Shown here piece after piece: positions 16,330-24,911 of a stretch of 37,100 nt of DNA. How positions within the stretch are numbered: the first letter of the stretch is position 1; every line of letters starts with the position of its first letter. The position numbers were made by a program, and so were the translations under genes. Source of the stretch: an uncultured Bacilli bacterium (lineage in GTDB: Bacteria; Bacillota_I; Bacilli_A; RF39; UBA660); contig CALVRE010000017.1 of the NCBI GenBank assembly GCA_944358455.1, positions 1 through 37,100 of the forward strand, in the 5' to 3' direction. Under the pieces are notes generated by a model. That model worked only from the letters and a program-made list of their open reading frames with translations, did no database searches and was not told where the DNA came from.

Positions 16330-16356
16330 TTAGCACTCGCTATTGACAAGTGCTAA
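16330..16356 (+). promoter_or_regulatory. CIRCE operator (HrcA-binding inverted repeat)
   Basis: TTAGCACTC (16330-16338), nine bases, AAGTGCTAA (16348-16356). It matches the CIRCE consensus TTAGCACTC-N9-GAGTGCTAA with one mismatch. HrcA binding here would block the promoter it overlaps and release it on heat shock. Confidence 0.93.
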
Positions 16357-16371
16357 AAATAGTGGTATACT
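16343..16371 (+). promoter_or_regulatory. Heat-shock promoter of hsp20
   Basis: TTGACA (16343-16348) and TATACT (16366-16371) with a 17-bp spacer; the -35 lies inside the CIRCE element. Confidence 0.9.
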
Positions 16372-16393
16372 GATCATGTTAGGAGGGATAGAT

Positions 16394-16780
16394 ATGAATA
16401 TGCTACCAAAAAGATTTTATTTAGATAATGTTTTTGATAGTTTCTTTAATGAAAATTCTGCTATTATGAATTGTGATATTTATGAAAAGGATGGTAATTA
16501 TCATATTGAAGCCGATATTCCTGGTTTTAAAAAGGAAGACCTCAATGTAGAATGCAGTGATGGTTACCTAACAATTACAGCTGAAAAAGCAAATGATTCT
16601 GAAGAGAAAGACAATGAGAAAAACTATATTCGTCGTGAAAGAGTATATGGAAAAATCGAACGTCGTTTCTATGTAGGTGACGTTGATAGTGATCATATTA
16701 AAGCAGAATTTAAAGATGGAATGCTTACTTTAGTAGTTCCTAAAAAAGAAAAATCAAAAAATGTTATTAATATCGACTAA
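16394..16780 (+). CDS. hsp20: Hsp20/alpha-crystallin small heat-shock protein
   Basis: A 128-residue ATP-independent chaperone that binds unfolding proteins. The alpha-crystallin domain is about residues 28-118: YHIEADIPGFKKEDLNVEC, YLTITAEK, RRERVYGKIERRFYV and the closing FKDGMLTLVVPKKE. The C-terminal NVINID contains the I-x-I/V type anchor used in oligomer assembly. AGGAGG at 16381-16386 selects ATG 16394; the frame is open further upstream, but that would start inside the CIRCE element. A terminator follows immediately, so the gene is a single unit under HrcA-type control. Confidence 0.95.
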   Translation: MNMLPKRFYLDNVFDSFFNENSAIMNCDIYEKDGNYHIEADIPGFKKEDLNVECSDGYLTITAEKANDSEEKDNEKNYIRRERVYGKIERRFYVGDVDSDHIKAEFKDGMLTLVVPKKEKSKNVINID

Positions 16781-16804
16781 AATGCACGAAGGTGCATTTT
16801 TTTC
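16779..16804 (+). terminator. Terminator after hsp20
   Basis: AAATGCAC and GTGCATTT pair around a four-base loop, followed by T's. Confidence 0.9.
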
Positions 16805-16863
16805 ATTTTATTTTCAAAATTCTTTCACATTTCTTTTCTATAATGTAAGGAAAGGAGGATAGA

Positions 16864-17961
16864 ATGAAGAAGGTAAAACAAGAATTTCCGTTTGTCATGA
16901 TGATTGTGGCCATTTTGCTAATGGGACTAATCCTCTTTATCGTCTATGAAAGAGAAGAAAAAAATTATCATGCTCTTCCGATTGCTGAAATTCAAATGAG
17001 TGAGGAACAAGTTATTCATTTAAATGAACTTGTTGAAGATGATCGTATTCATATTACTGAATCTAGTATTACCATTGTAGAAGGAGGTATTTATCGTATT
17101 GATGGAGAATATCAAGGTGGTCTTATAGTCGATACAGAAGATGATGTTACTTTAGTTTTCGATGGCGTTACGATTGCAAATGAAAATGGTCCAGCTCTTC
17201 TTATTTTAAATGCAAATGATTTGGTTCTTCGATTAGAAGAAGGAACGACCAATCAATTATCTGATGGTGGTAGTAGTGAATATGATGCGGCTTTATATAG
17301 CTTGGTCGATACCACGTTCGAAGGGAATGGGACGTTGTCTATTTATGGTAAAATAGCTGAAGGAATTGCTACTTATGATGCTGATCTTACTTTTTTATCT
17401 GGAAATTTTTATATTTATGCAGAAAATGATGGAATGAATGCTGGTGGAACTGGCGGCCTTATTCGTATTGACGATGGTTATTTTTATATCGATGCATATG
17501 GCAATGGTATTGATTCTAATCAAGATATTGAAATGAATGGTGGTTTTATAATCGTTTATGGTGGTAATCAAGATGATAATGGAGCAATTGATTACGATGG
17601 TTCGTTTGTAATCGATGGTGGGACATTGATTGCAGTGGGAAATGGTATGAATCAAGCTCCTGATTCTACTTCGTTACAAAATAGTCTTGTGGTCAATTTT
17701 GCGAATCAGTATTCGGGAAACAACATTATTCGTATCGAAAAGAATGGTGAAGAGATTTTGACTTTTGTACCATATCGTTCTTATCAAACGCTTTTTTATA
17801 GTAGTGCTGATTTACAAGATGGTGATTATGATATTTATATAGGAGGTGTAGTGACTGGCGATGAGGTAGATGGATATTTCGAAACCGCTACGTATCAGAA
17901 TGGAGAATGGCTATCAAAAATCACTGTCGACGGAAGTGTTTCCGTTTATAAAAATGTATAA
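16864..17961 (+). CDS. Cthe_2159-type carbohydrate-binding beta-helix protein
   Basis: A 365-residue protein with one N-terminal membrane anchor (residues 9-27, FVMMIVAILLMGLILFIVY). The following repeats of short beta strands with G, D and N turns (IVEGGIYRIDGEYQGGL, GNGTLSIYGK, GIATYDADL, NDGMNAGGTG, GNGIDSNQDIEMNGG, DDNGAIDYDG, FVIDGGTLIAVG) match the DUF4353/Cthe_2159 family. The founding member is a calcium-binding beta-helix protein that binds acidic polysaccharide such as polygalacturonate. This one is probably tethered outside the membrane. GGAGG at 16854-16858 sets the start, and a TATAAT at 16839-16844 may serve it. The exact ligand is unknown. Confidence 0.85.
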   Translation: MKKVKQEFPFVMMIVAILLMGLILFIVYEREEKNYHALPIAEIQMSEEQVIHLNELVEDDRIHITESSITIVEGGIYRIDGEYQGGLIVDTEDDVTLVFDGVTIANENGPALLILNANDLVLRLEEGTTNQLSDGGSSEYDAALYSLVDTTFEGNGTLSIYGKIAEGIATYDADLTFLSGNFYIYAENDGMNAGGTGGLIRIDDGYFYIDAYGNGIDSNQDIEMNGGFIIVYGGNQDDNGAIDYDGSFVIDGGTLIAVGNGMNQAPDSTSLQNSLVVNFANQYSGNNIIRIEKNGEEILTFVPYRSYQTLFYSSADLQDGDYDIYIGGVVTGDEVDGYFETATYQNGEWLSKITVDGSVSVYKNV

Positions 17962-17968
17962 GAGGAAG

Positions 17969-17993
17969 AATATGGGAAACCATATTTTTTTCT
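17969..17993 (+). terminator. Terminator after the Cthe_2159-type gene
   Basis: AATATGG pairs with CCATATT around a short loop, followed by T's. Confidence 0.85.
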
Positions 17994-17997
17994 TTTC

Positions 17998-18026
17998 TTG
18001 CTTATCGTATGAATATGTGATAAACT
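17998..18026 (+). promoter_or_regulatory. Promoter of the LicD gene
   Basis: TTGCTT (17998-18003), 17-bp spacer, TGA-TAAACT (18018-18026, extended -10). Confidence 0.55.
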
Positions 18027-18053
18027 AAAAATAATGAAAAATGAGGCGATGAC

Positions 18054-18863
18054 ATGGAGTACATATTGAAGAAGAAAGAGGATGGAACGACGATTACTGT
18101 TCGTGATGTTCAAAAGGTTCTGTTGGAAATGATGCTCGATATCGACAAGGTTTGTAAGAAAAATCATATTGAATATTTTTTAGTTTCGGGGTCAGCTTTA
18201 GGAGCGGTTCGTCATCATGGTTTTATTCCTTGGGATGATGATTTAGATATCGGAATGATGGCGAGTGAGTTTCCTAAGTTTATCGAGGCTTTGGAACGTG
18301 ATTTACCAGGTCAATATGTTTTTCATTGTTTTGAGAAAAATAAAAAGTATATTGTAACATGGCCAGCGATGAAGATTCGCAAAAAAGGAACGTATTTAAA
18401 AGAAGTAAATACATTGCTTCAGAATAAATGTAAAGATTCAGATGGTCTATTTATCGATGTTTTCTTATATGATTATATGGCAAAACATACGCTTCCTGAT
18501 TTACCACTTCGCCTTGTGAATACGATTTTAACTCCTATTATTATCTTTTTTGAAAACATTAATTTTAATCCTAAATTATTAAAACGCATGTTTCGTGGTG
18601 TAGCGAGATTGAATGGAAAGCTTAATCGTCATTCTAAATATATTGGAGATGATCTTACTTGGACTTATCGAAATCCACTTAAGCCATATCGCTATTTATA
18701 TACGGATGTCTTTCCGACAAAACGCATATCTTTCGAGGGACATATGTTACCGGTTCCTAACAATGACAAACATTATTTGACTGCTCATTTTGGTCCTGAT
18801 TATATGACACCTCCACCGGAAGAGAAAAGAGCGCCAAAGCATATCGTCGATATTGAATTATAA
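18054..18863 (+). CDS. licD: LicD-family phosphotransferase
   Basis: A 269-residue nucleotidyltransferase-fold protein of the LicD family, which attaches phosphocholine or similar phospho-substituents to teichoic acids, capsules or glycans. The signature is VSGSALGAVRHHGFIPWDDD followed by LDIGMM: the GSxLGAxRH loop and the WDDDxD metal-binding aspartates (about residues 43-64). FIDVFLYDYM and the later PTKRISFEG block also fit. No choline uptake genes (licA-C) are present nearby, so the donor is not known from the context. A small membrane protein gene follows after 12 bases and is likely co-transcribed. Confidence 0.92.
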   Translation: MEYILKKKEDGTTITVRDVQKVLLEMMLDIDKVCKKNHIEYFLVSGSALGAVRHHGFIPWDDDLDIGMMASEFPKFIEALERDLPGQYVFHCFEKNKKYIVTWPAMKIRKKGTYLKEVNTLLQNKCKDSDGLFIDVFLYDYMAKHTLPDLPLRLVNTILTPIIIFFENINFNPKLLKRMFRGVARLNGKLNRHSKYIGDDLTWTYRNPLKPYRYLYTDVFPTKRISFEGHMLPVPNNDKHYLTAHFGPDYMTPPPEEKRAPKHIVDIEL

Positions 18864-18875
18864 AGGGGAATTTAT

Positions 18876-19043
18876 ATGACAAAAGAAAAGAGAATTTTTC
18901 TAATTGGATTATTTATTGGATTTATTATGGGACTCATTTCGATTGTCTTATTTAATGAAACAAGTTTTATTATTGGCGGTCTTGCAATTGTAATCATTGG
19001 AGTTTCTTTGATGTATTATATTTTGTGTATTAGGAAGAATTAA
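18876..19043 (+). CDS. Small two-span membrane protein
   Basis: A 55-residue frame with GGGGAA just ahead of its ATG. A basic N-terminus (MTKEKR) leads into two hydrophobic spans (about residues 7-26 and 31-51) separated by NETS, ending in RKN; predicted hairpin topology with both ends inside. It lies 12 bases after licD, so it is probably in the same transcript. No family is recognised. Confidence 0.6.
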   Translation: MTKEKRIFLIGLFIGFIMGLISIVLFNETSFIIGGLAIVIIGVSLMYYILCIRKN

Positions 19044-19060
19044 TATTCTTTCTTTTTTTC

Positions 19061-19089
19061 TTGACAAAAAAGAAGATATGCTATAGCAT
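19061..19089 (+). promoter_or_regulatory. Promoter of the metal-efflux operon
   Basis: TTGACA at 19061-19066 is clear. The -10 is weaker: TAGCAT at 19084-19089 with 17-bp spacing, or TATAGC at 19082-19087 with 15. Confidence 0.6.
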
Positions 19090-19092
19090 GAA

Positions 19093-19114
19093 TATATGAA
19101 CAAACGATCATATA
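19093..19114 (+). promoter_or_regulatory. ArsR/CzrA-type operator
   Basis: TATATGA (19093-19099) and TCATATA (19108-19114) form a perfect inverted repeat around eight bases. The centre reads TGAACAAACGATCA, close to the TGAA-N6-TTCA core used by zinc-sensing ArsR-family repressors. It lies just downstream of the promoter, suited to autorepression. Confidence 0.75.
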
Positions 19115-19133
19115 TAAGATATGGGAGGGAAAC

Positions 19134-19439
19134 ATGATCGAGGAAGAAAACTTAGAGATGCTTTCTGATTTTTATCGGACGATGGGAGATTTGACAAGAT
19201 TACGAATATTAGATTTGTTAAGAAGAGAGAGAATGTGCGTTTATAAAATTGCGATGGAATTGAATATGACACAATCGGCTATTTCTCATCAATTACAATA
19301 TTTACGTCAAATGGATTTTGTTAGAACAGAAAAAATAGGAAAGCAAGTTTTTTATGAACTAGCGGATGATCATATTGAAAAGATGATTCTGCTTGGATAT
19401 GAACATATAAAGGAGGCACACAATGACCCGAAAAATTGA
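19134..19439 (+). CDS. ArsR/SmtB-family metal-sensing repressor
   Basis: A 101-residue winged-helix repressor. The recognition helix region is MTQSAISHQLQYLRQMDFV and the wing RTEKIGKQVFYEL. The C-terminal helix carries D-D-H-x10-H-x2-E (DDHIEKMILLGYEHIKEA), exactly the DxHx10HxxE alpha-5 metal site of CzrA-like Zn(II)/Co(II) sensors. A single Cys in RMCVYKI resembles the CadC/ArsR alpha-3 position but without a full CxC. So the likely inducers are zinc or related divalent metals. Metal binding releases it from the operator at 19093. Its stop overlaps the transporter start by 17 bases, coupling the two. Confidence 0.92.
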   Translation: MIEEENLEMLSDFYRTMGDLTRLRILDLLRRERMCVYKIAMELNMTQSAISHQLQYLRQMDFVRTEKIGKQVFYELADDHIEKMILLGYEHIKEAHNDPKN

Positions 19440-21267
19440 CATGAAATTATATAAAATTATCATCAGCGGTATTTTATTTGTAGGTGGACTTTTGTTCCAC
19501 GATCATGAAATGGCATCTTGCGTGTTGCTTTTGTTTAGTTATTTGATTATTGGATACGAAGTGATAATTGAGGCTTTTAAAAATATTTTTCATGGTAGAT
19601 TATTCGATGAGAATTTTTTAATGTCGGTCGCAACAATTGGAGCAATTGCGATCAAGGAATATCCGGAAGCAACGGCTATTATGCTATTTTTTCAAATTGG
19701 TGAATATATTCAAGATCGTGCTGTGGAACATTCAAAGGGAGCGATTACATCCCTTGCGAGTATGCGAAGTGATCAAGCGCACTTAAAGATAGAAAATAAA
19801 TTACAAACAGTGGCGATCGAGAAGATAAAAATAGATGATATTGTTGTCGTAAAACCGGGAGAACGGATTCCTCTCGATGGTGTTGTACTTGATGGGGAAA
19901 GTAATCTTGATACTTCGATGATTACTGGAGAGGCGATGCCATCTCATGTTTCCAAAGGTACAACCGTTATTAGTGGATGTATTAATCTCGATGGCCTTTT
20001 GACAGTTCGCATTACGAATGATATTACGACGTCAACGGTATCTAAAATTTTGCATTTGATGGAAGATGCGAGTGAAAAAAAGACAGAAACAGAACAATTT
20101 ATCACTAAATTTGCTCGTTATTATACGCCGATCGTCGTCTTGTTGGCTGTTTTCATCGTGTTGATTCCCACTTTACTTGGTGGAGATTTCTCTTCTTGGT
20201 TATATCGTGGACTTGTCTTTTTGACAATTTCGTGTCCGTGTGCCTTAGTTATTTCGATTCCACTTGGATTTATTAGTGGTCTTGGATTAGCGTCTAAACA
20301 TGGAGTACTGATGAAAGGAACGAATCATATCGAAACTTTAAATGAAGTAAAAACGGTAGTGTTCGATAAGACGGGAACGATTACAAAAGGAAGTTTTGAA
20401 GTAACGAAAATCACTCCTGCCCCACATTATAAGAAAAACGATGTTTTATGGTATGCGGCCCTAGCCGAAAGTTATAGTAATCATCCTCTTTCTTATCCGA
20501 TCAAGAAAGCGATGACAAAATCGTTTGACTCTTCCTTATTAAGTGACTATCAAGAAGTTGCAGGGAAGGGTATTTCTGTAAAATTTCAGAAGAAGACAAT
20601 TCTAGTTGGAAATGCGTCATTTATGGAAGAACACAATATTACGATCAAAAAAGAGAAGACGATTGGAACTGTGTTATATGTTGCTTATGATGAGCAATAT
20701 GTGGGATCCATTGTGGTGAATGATGAGATTAAAGCAGATGCAAAAGTATTGGTGGATGGTTTAAAATCATTGGGAATTGAAAGACTTGTCATGTTGTCAG
20801 GAGATAGTAGTGATAATGTGAAAGCAGTTGCAAAAAAAATTGGTATTAAGGAATTTTATGCCGAGTTGCTTCCTCAGGAAAAAGTAGAAAAGATGGAAGA
20901 GTTGAAACGAGAATCATTGGGGAAAGTAGTATTTATTGGTGATGGTATGAATGATGCTCCAGTTTTGGCGTTATCGGATCTGGGTGTTTCCATGGGAGGT
21001 ATTGGAAGTGATGCTGCGATCGAAGCGAGTGATATTGTAATTATGAACGATGAACCATCTCGTCTTGTAAACGCCATTAAAATTTCTAAAAAAACGAAGC
21101 AAGTAGTATGGCAGAATATTATATTTGCGATTACCGTGAAAGTGTTCGTATTGTTATTGGGTGCTTTGGGAATTGCTAATATTTGGCATGCTGTATTTGC
21201 CGATGTTGGTGTTACGATTCTTGCAGTTCTCTACTCTTTTACTATATATCTTTACAAAGAAGCGTAA
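19423..21267 (+). CDS. P1B-2 type Zn/Cd/Pb-exporting ATPase
   Basis: A 614-residue heavy-metal pump. Visible landmarks in order: membrane helices, the actuator loop with ITGEAMP, the ion-binding CPC (SCPCALVISIP, about residue 271), phosphorylated Asp in DKTGTITKG (about 315), the NHPLSYP nucleotide-site motif, and GDGMNDAPVLA. In the last helices, KVFVLLLGALG and HAVFADVGVT carry the Lys and Asp characteristic of Zn2+/Cd2+/Pb2+ pumps. No N-terminal HMA domain (GMTCxxC) is present; the protein starts directly with a helix that includes HDHE. AAGGAGG precedes ATG 19423 inside the repressor gene. Expression should rise when the repressor senses metal. Confidence 0.94.
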   Translation: MTRKIDMKLYKIIISGILFVGGLLFHDHEMASCVLLLFSYLIIGYEVIIEAFKNIFHGRLFDENFLMSVATIGAIAIKEYPEATAIMLFFQIGEYIQDRAVEHSKGAITSLASMRSDQAHLKIENKLQTVAIEKIKIDDIVVVKPGERIPLDGVVLDGESNLDTSMITGEAMPSHVSKGTTVISGCINLDGLLTVRITNDITTSTVSKILHLMEDASEKKTETEQFITKFARYYTPIVVLLAVFIVLIPTLLGGDFSSWLYRGLVFLTISCPCALVISIPLGFISGLGLASKHGVLMKGTNHIETLNEVKTVVFDKTGTITKGSFEVTKITPAPHYKKNDVLWYAALAESYSNHPLSYPIKKAMTKSFDSSLLSDYQEVAGKGISVKFQKKTILVGNASFMEEHNITIKKEKTIGTVLYVAYDEQYVGSIVVNDEIKADAKVLVDGLKSLGIERLVMLSGDSSDNVKAVAKKIGIKEFYAELLPQEKVEKMEELKRESLGKVVFIGDGMNDAPVLALSDLGVSMGGIGSDAAIEASDIVIMNDEPSRLVNAIKISKKTKQVVWQNIIFAITVKVFVLLLGALGIANIWHAVFADVGVTILAVLYSFTIYLYKEA

Positions 21268-21293
21268 AAAAGTATTTTCAAAATACTTTTTTT
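21266..21293 (+). terminator. Terminator of the metal-efflux operon
   Basis: AAAAGTATTTT pairs with AAAATACTTTT around a tiny loop, followed by T's, directly after the stop. Confidence 0.9.
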
Positions 21294-21315
21294 GTATAAT
21301 CTTTTTTTGGTTCCC

Positions 21316-21344
21316 TTGTAAATTATGTGAAACTCCTTTATAAT
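21316..21344 (+). promoter_or_regulatory. Promoter of the prepilin-like adhesin
   Basis: TTGTAA (21316-21321) and TATAAT (21339-21344) spaced 17 bp, 28 bases ahead of the ATG. Confidence 0.7.
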
Positions 21345-21371
21345 ATAAAATGAACATAAAGGGAGGTTACT

Positions 21372-23954
21372 ATGATAGATAAAGAAAAAAGAGCCTTTAC
21401 GTTAATCGAATTATTGGCGGTTATTGTCATTATTGGAGTCATTGCTTTGATTGCGGTTCCGGTTGTAAACAATATGATTCGTCAATCACGTGAGAAAGCT
21501 TATCAAGAACAAGTAAATCGTCTGATCGATAAGACGAAAGAATGGGCGACGGAAAATACGGACTTGCTTCCTAACGATGAAGTTGATACGACTTTTCTTA
21601 CGATTCCCGATTTAAAAGTCGGTGGATATATTAAAAATGAAGATGTATTAGATCCACGTAATAATCAGGAAATGAATGGATGTATGGTTATTACTTATGA
21701 CGTTCATAATGTCCAATATGTTTACTATTATGATGACATGGATTGTGAGACTTTAAAGGATACAGAATACGCTCCTATTTTTACAGTTGAAGGAATTAAA
21801 GATGTTGAAGGATTAAAAGATGAAGTAGAAGTTAACACCGTTTATCAATTTCCGCGTGTGACGGCTCATGACCGTACAGGTAAAGAATTGGAAGTAAGTG
21901 GTCCTGTCATTCGTGAAAAGGGAAGTACTACCATCTTATCTGATCTTCCCACTAGTATTGTAGGTAAGACTTATGAATTAGTTTATACTAGTTTTGATCC
22001 ACGTAAAGAGATTGAGGGAAGTATTACGATCGAGGTAACGGTAGTCGATACAACACCTCCAACGATTACGCTTGTTTATGATACACCTCCAGATACGACT
22101 GATACGGATTTTAGCAAATCACATACTATTTCTATCATGGCATCACTCGATCCTTTTAAGGCTCCTACTGCGGTAGTAACGGATAACAGTTGTGGAACAA
22201 GTGGGACAGATACGACCGTAAATGGATGTTCGACGATTTTAAAAGCTACGGTTTCTGGTAGTGTAACACCGGGTGTGGCTGGAACCAATAAACTTACCTA
22301 TACCGCTACAGATGCATCCGAAAATATAAAAGTATTAATATTAACTGTTATTGTCAATTATCCTCCAAAACCAGAAATCGACAGTGTTACAGGCATAGAA
22401 GATGGATGGACTAATGGCAACCAAACGATTACTGTTAACGCTACTGATAATGGTGGTGGAATTGGTGGATATTCGATCGATGGTGGTAAAACTTGGCAGA
22501 CGAGTGATGAATTTACGATTACCGAATCAGGAGAATATGAGGTGGTTGTAAAAGATAATTTTGGTCAAGTGTCTGATTCTGTTACGATCAATGTGAATAT
22601 TGATAATAGTAAGCCATCGATTCCTACTTATACGATGAAATATAATAATTCATCGGGAAGTAATTTCACGAATGGAAATTGGGCTAAGATCGGTGAGAAT
22701 CTTTGGGTAGGAAACTTCAGTTCTACCGATACTGGTGGCAGTGGTATTGATCATTATGAATATTCGACAGATTGTAGTACGGGATGGACACAATTGAATG
22801 GTTCTTATACATATAGTACCGATCAAAATTCTAGTTATTGTGTTCGCGCTGTTGATAAGGCAGGAAACGTATCCGATCCAAGTGATAGAATTTATATTAA
22901 AGTTGATCATACAGCTCCAAGTCTTACTGTTCCAGCCGATGATGCGATTCCAACGACAACGACTTCTTATAATCTTATGACGGGTGCAAGTTGTACGGAT
23001 ACGAATGGATGCACCATTAAGACAAGTGGTTCTTTAACACTAGGTACAGTAGGTGCTTATACGATTACCTATACGGCTACGGATGGAGCAGGAAACACGA
23101 CTGTTAAGACGAGAAAGATTGTGGTATACCCAACTGATATGCAATTGCTTGCTAGTTTGAGCAGTAATTATGGTACGCTTACGAAGAGTGGTAATACGAT
23201 CAATATTACGATGCCATTTGGAGTAAAATCATTTACATTGACGGCAACGGCAAAATACAATAATGTTAGTGGATTAACAAATCCAACAATAAAATTCAGT
23301 AATGGTTCTACTGGTAATGGTACGGCTAGTACAACGTTTACTTTGACGAACTTCACTGGCAATCGTTATACGGTTACATGTACGTCTCCATATACGGGAA
23401 CTAGTACAACTTATACGATTAATGTAACGGTTACGAACAATCAAAGAAAAGAAGAAGCTTGGCAAGAAGGTTGGGGTGGAGGAGTTATGGATATCAGTGG
23501 TAAGAGTGGAAATATCACGATATTGAACTATACATTCCCACAACCAGTTACGATTTCTTATCTTTATATGTCAGTATATCAGGCTAATTCTAGCTGGGGC
23601 AATCAAACACGTAAAGCGATGCCCGTTTACTGTACTTATACAAATGGAACGAGAAGCCAATGTGCGACGATTCAACAGTGGCCAGAGAATGGTTCTTGTA
23701 CTGGAGGAAGTGCATGCGGAAAGGGACCTGAATATACTTACGATTGTCAGCCAAATGATGGTTGTCGTCAAGAAGTTAATATTGCTAATGTAACGAAGAT
23801 TGAAATTGTTTATCCAAGTGTTGGTGGATCAAATGCTTATTATGGATATGTGGATAATTATTCTGTTCGTTATTATTGGTATTGGCATCCAACTTGGGAT
23901 GAGATGCCAAATTCACCAGGAACGGCAACCAATAATACCATTTCATTATTATAA
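21372..23954 (+). CDS. Giant prepilin-like surface adhesin with Ig-like repeats
   Basis: An 860-residue protein with a class III-type prepilin N-terminus: DKEKRAFTLIELLAVIVII, with cleavage expected after Ala (Ala-Phe instead of the usual Gly-Phe) and Glu at position +5. A helical stalk (to about residue 60) is followed by a pilin-like head, then several Ig-like domains of the kind seen in bacterial adhesins: DTTPPTITLVYD, VTPGVAGTNKLTYTATD, DNSKPSIPTY, DHTAPSLTVP, GTVGAYTITYTATD (about 215-600). A Cys-containing C-terminal domain (about 700-860) is of unknown type, with NGSCTGGSACGKG and QPNDGC. Ordinary pilins have 120-200 residues, so this is a very large minor pilin or pseudopilin-anchored adhesin. 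No assembly genes are nearby. Confidence 0.85.
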   Translation: MIDKEKRAFTLIELLAVIVIIGVIALIAVPVVNNMIRQSREKAYQEQVNRLIDKTKEWATENTDLLPNDEVDTTFLTIPDLKVGGYIKNEDVLDPRNNQEMNGCMVITYDVHNVQYVYYYDDMDCETLKDTEYAPIFTVEGIKDVEGLKDEVEVNTVYQFPRVTAHDRTGKELEVSGPVIREKGSTTILSDLPTSIVGKTYELVYTSFDPRKEIEGSITIEVTVVDTTPPTITLVYDTPPDTTDTDFSKSHTISIMASLDPFKAPTAVVTDNSCGTSGTDTTVNGCSTILKATVSGSVTPGVAGTNKLTYTATDASENIKVLILTVIVNYPPKPEIDSVTGIEDGWTNGNQTITVNATDNGGGIGGYSIDGGKTWQTSDEFTITESGEYEVVVKDNFGQVSDSVTINVNIDNSKPSIPTYTMKYNNSSGSNFTNGNWAKIGENLWVGNFSSTDTGGSGIDHYEYSTDCSTGWTQLNGSYTYSTDQNSSYCVRAVDKAGNVSDPSDRIYIKVDHTAPSLTVPADDAIPTTTTSYNLMTGASCTDTNGCTIKTSGSLTLGTVGAYTITYTATDGAGNTTVKTRKIVVYPTDMQLLASLSSNYGTLTKSGNTINITMPFGVKSFTLTATAKYNNVSGLTNPTIKFSNGSTGNGTASTTFTLTNFTGNRYTVTCTSPYTGTSTTYTINVTVTNNQRKEEAWQEGWGGGVMDISGKSGNITILNYTFPQPVTISYLYMSVYQANSSWGNQTRKAMPVYCTYTNGTRSQCATIQQWPENGSCTGGSACGKGPEYTYDCQPNDGCRQEVNIANVTKIEIVYPSVGGSNAYYGYVDNYSVRYYWYWHPTWDEMPNSPGTATNNTISLL

Positions 23955-23973
23955 AAAGGCGAAAGCCTTTTTT
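23953..23973 (+). terminator. Terminator after the adhesin
   Basis: AAAAGGC, GAAA loop, GCCTTTT and further T's: a classic GNRA-loop terminator. Confidence 0.9.
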
Positions 23974-24021
23974 CTTTGGACTAGTTTTGTCTTTTTGTCA
24001 TAAACTTTTATAGGTGATACT

Positions 24022-24855
24022 ATGAAAGCAAATATCATTCTTTTTTTCAAAGGCATTATGATTGGAATTGGAAAGATGTTGCCAGGAGTAAGTGGGGGAA
24101 TGTTGGCCATTCTTTTCAATGTTTATGAAGAAGGATTGAATGCGATTGTTCATTTTTTTGACCATATCAAAAGATATAGTACTTTTTTAGTGGTAATTGG
24201 AAGCGGAATTGGACTTTCCATTATTCTTTCTAGTAAAGTGATTATGAATTTTTTGAATCATCATTATTTACCAACGATGCTTCTTTTTATTGGTCTTATG
24301 ATAGGTGGTATTCCTAGTGTCTATAAGAAGGCGAAAGGAAATGTGAAAAAAAATATTTTATTCTTTCTTGTTCCTTTTATCAGTTTACTCGTGTTTCCTT
24401 TTTTGAGGGGGAGTAATCATGAAGTGGCGACAGGATTATGGGGATCACTTCTTTTAGGAATTGTAGGATTTATCGATGCAGGTACGATGATCATTCCAGG
24501 AATTAGTGGTACGGCTATTTTGATGATTTTAGGCTATTATGAAGCAATTATTGGTTCTGTGAGTAAAATTTCAGATCTTTCTAGTTTCATGCAAACAATG
24601 CCTATTTTATTTCCTTTTGGAATTGGTTTAGGGATTGGTATTTTATTTTTTGTGAAATTGATGGATTTTCTTCTTCATAAACACGAAAAGATCAGTTATT
24701 TAATGATTTTAGGATTTGCTTGTTCTTCCATTTTACTTCTCTTTGTGGAAACGTGGAAGAGAAATTATTCTATTGGTGAGATCATCATAGGTCTTCTTTG
24801 TTTACTCTTGGGTTCTATTTTGTCGACACTTTTAGAAAAATTAGAGACATCTTAA
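24022..24855 (+). CDS. DUF368 membrane protein (undecaprenyl-phosphate translocase family)
   Basis: A 277-residue multi-span membrane protein with the two DUF368 hallmarks: an N-terminal GIGKMLPGVSGGMLAI and a mid-protein internal repeat GTMIIPGISGTAILMILG. These two P-G-x-S-G re-entrant motifs are typical. Members such as PopT have been reported to return undecaprenyl phosphate to the inner leaflet for reuse in wall and glycan synthesis, so this protein probably supports envelope biogenesis. GGTG precedes ATG 24022. It seems to be a separate unit after the adhesin terminator. Confidence 0.88.
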   Translation: MKANIILFFKGIMIGIGKMLPGVSGGMLAILFNVYEEGLNAIVHFFDHIKRYSTFLVVIGSGIGLSIILSSKVIMNFLNHHYLPTMLLFIGLMIGGIPSVYKKAKGNVKKNILFFLVPFISLLVFPFLRGSNHEVATGLWGSLLLGIVGFIDAGTMIIPGISGTAILMILGYYEAIIGSVSKISDLSSFMQTMPILFPFGIGLGIGILFFVKLMDFLLHKHEKISYLMILGFACSSILLLFVETWKRNYSIGEIIIGLLCLLLGSILSTLLEKLETS

Positions 24856-24911
24856 AGTGAGAAGAAACATGATTTAAAGCTTTATGCATATATTTTATTA
24901 GAGGTGATAAG

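Noticed and set aside
16343-16393. Hsp20 start at 16343
   Set aside because: This position is the promoter -35 within the CIRCE element, so it cannot be transcribed from that promoter; AGGAGG precedes ATG 16394.
22076-23771. Several minus-strand open frames opposite the adhesin gene
   Set aside because: They mirror the Thr/Val/Ser-rich repeats of the plus-strand gene, have no ribosome binding sites and no family features.
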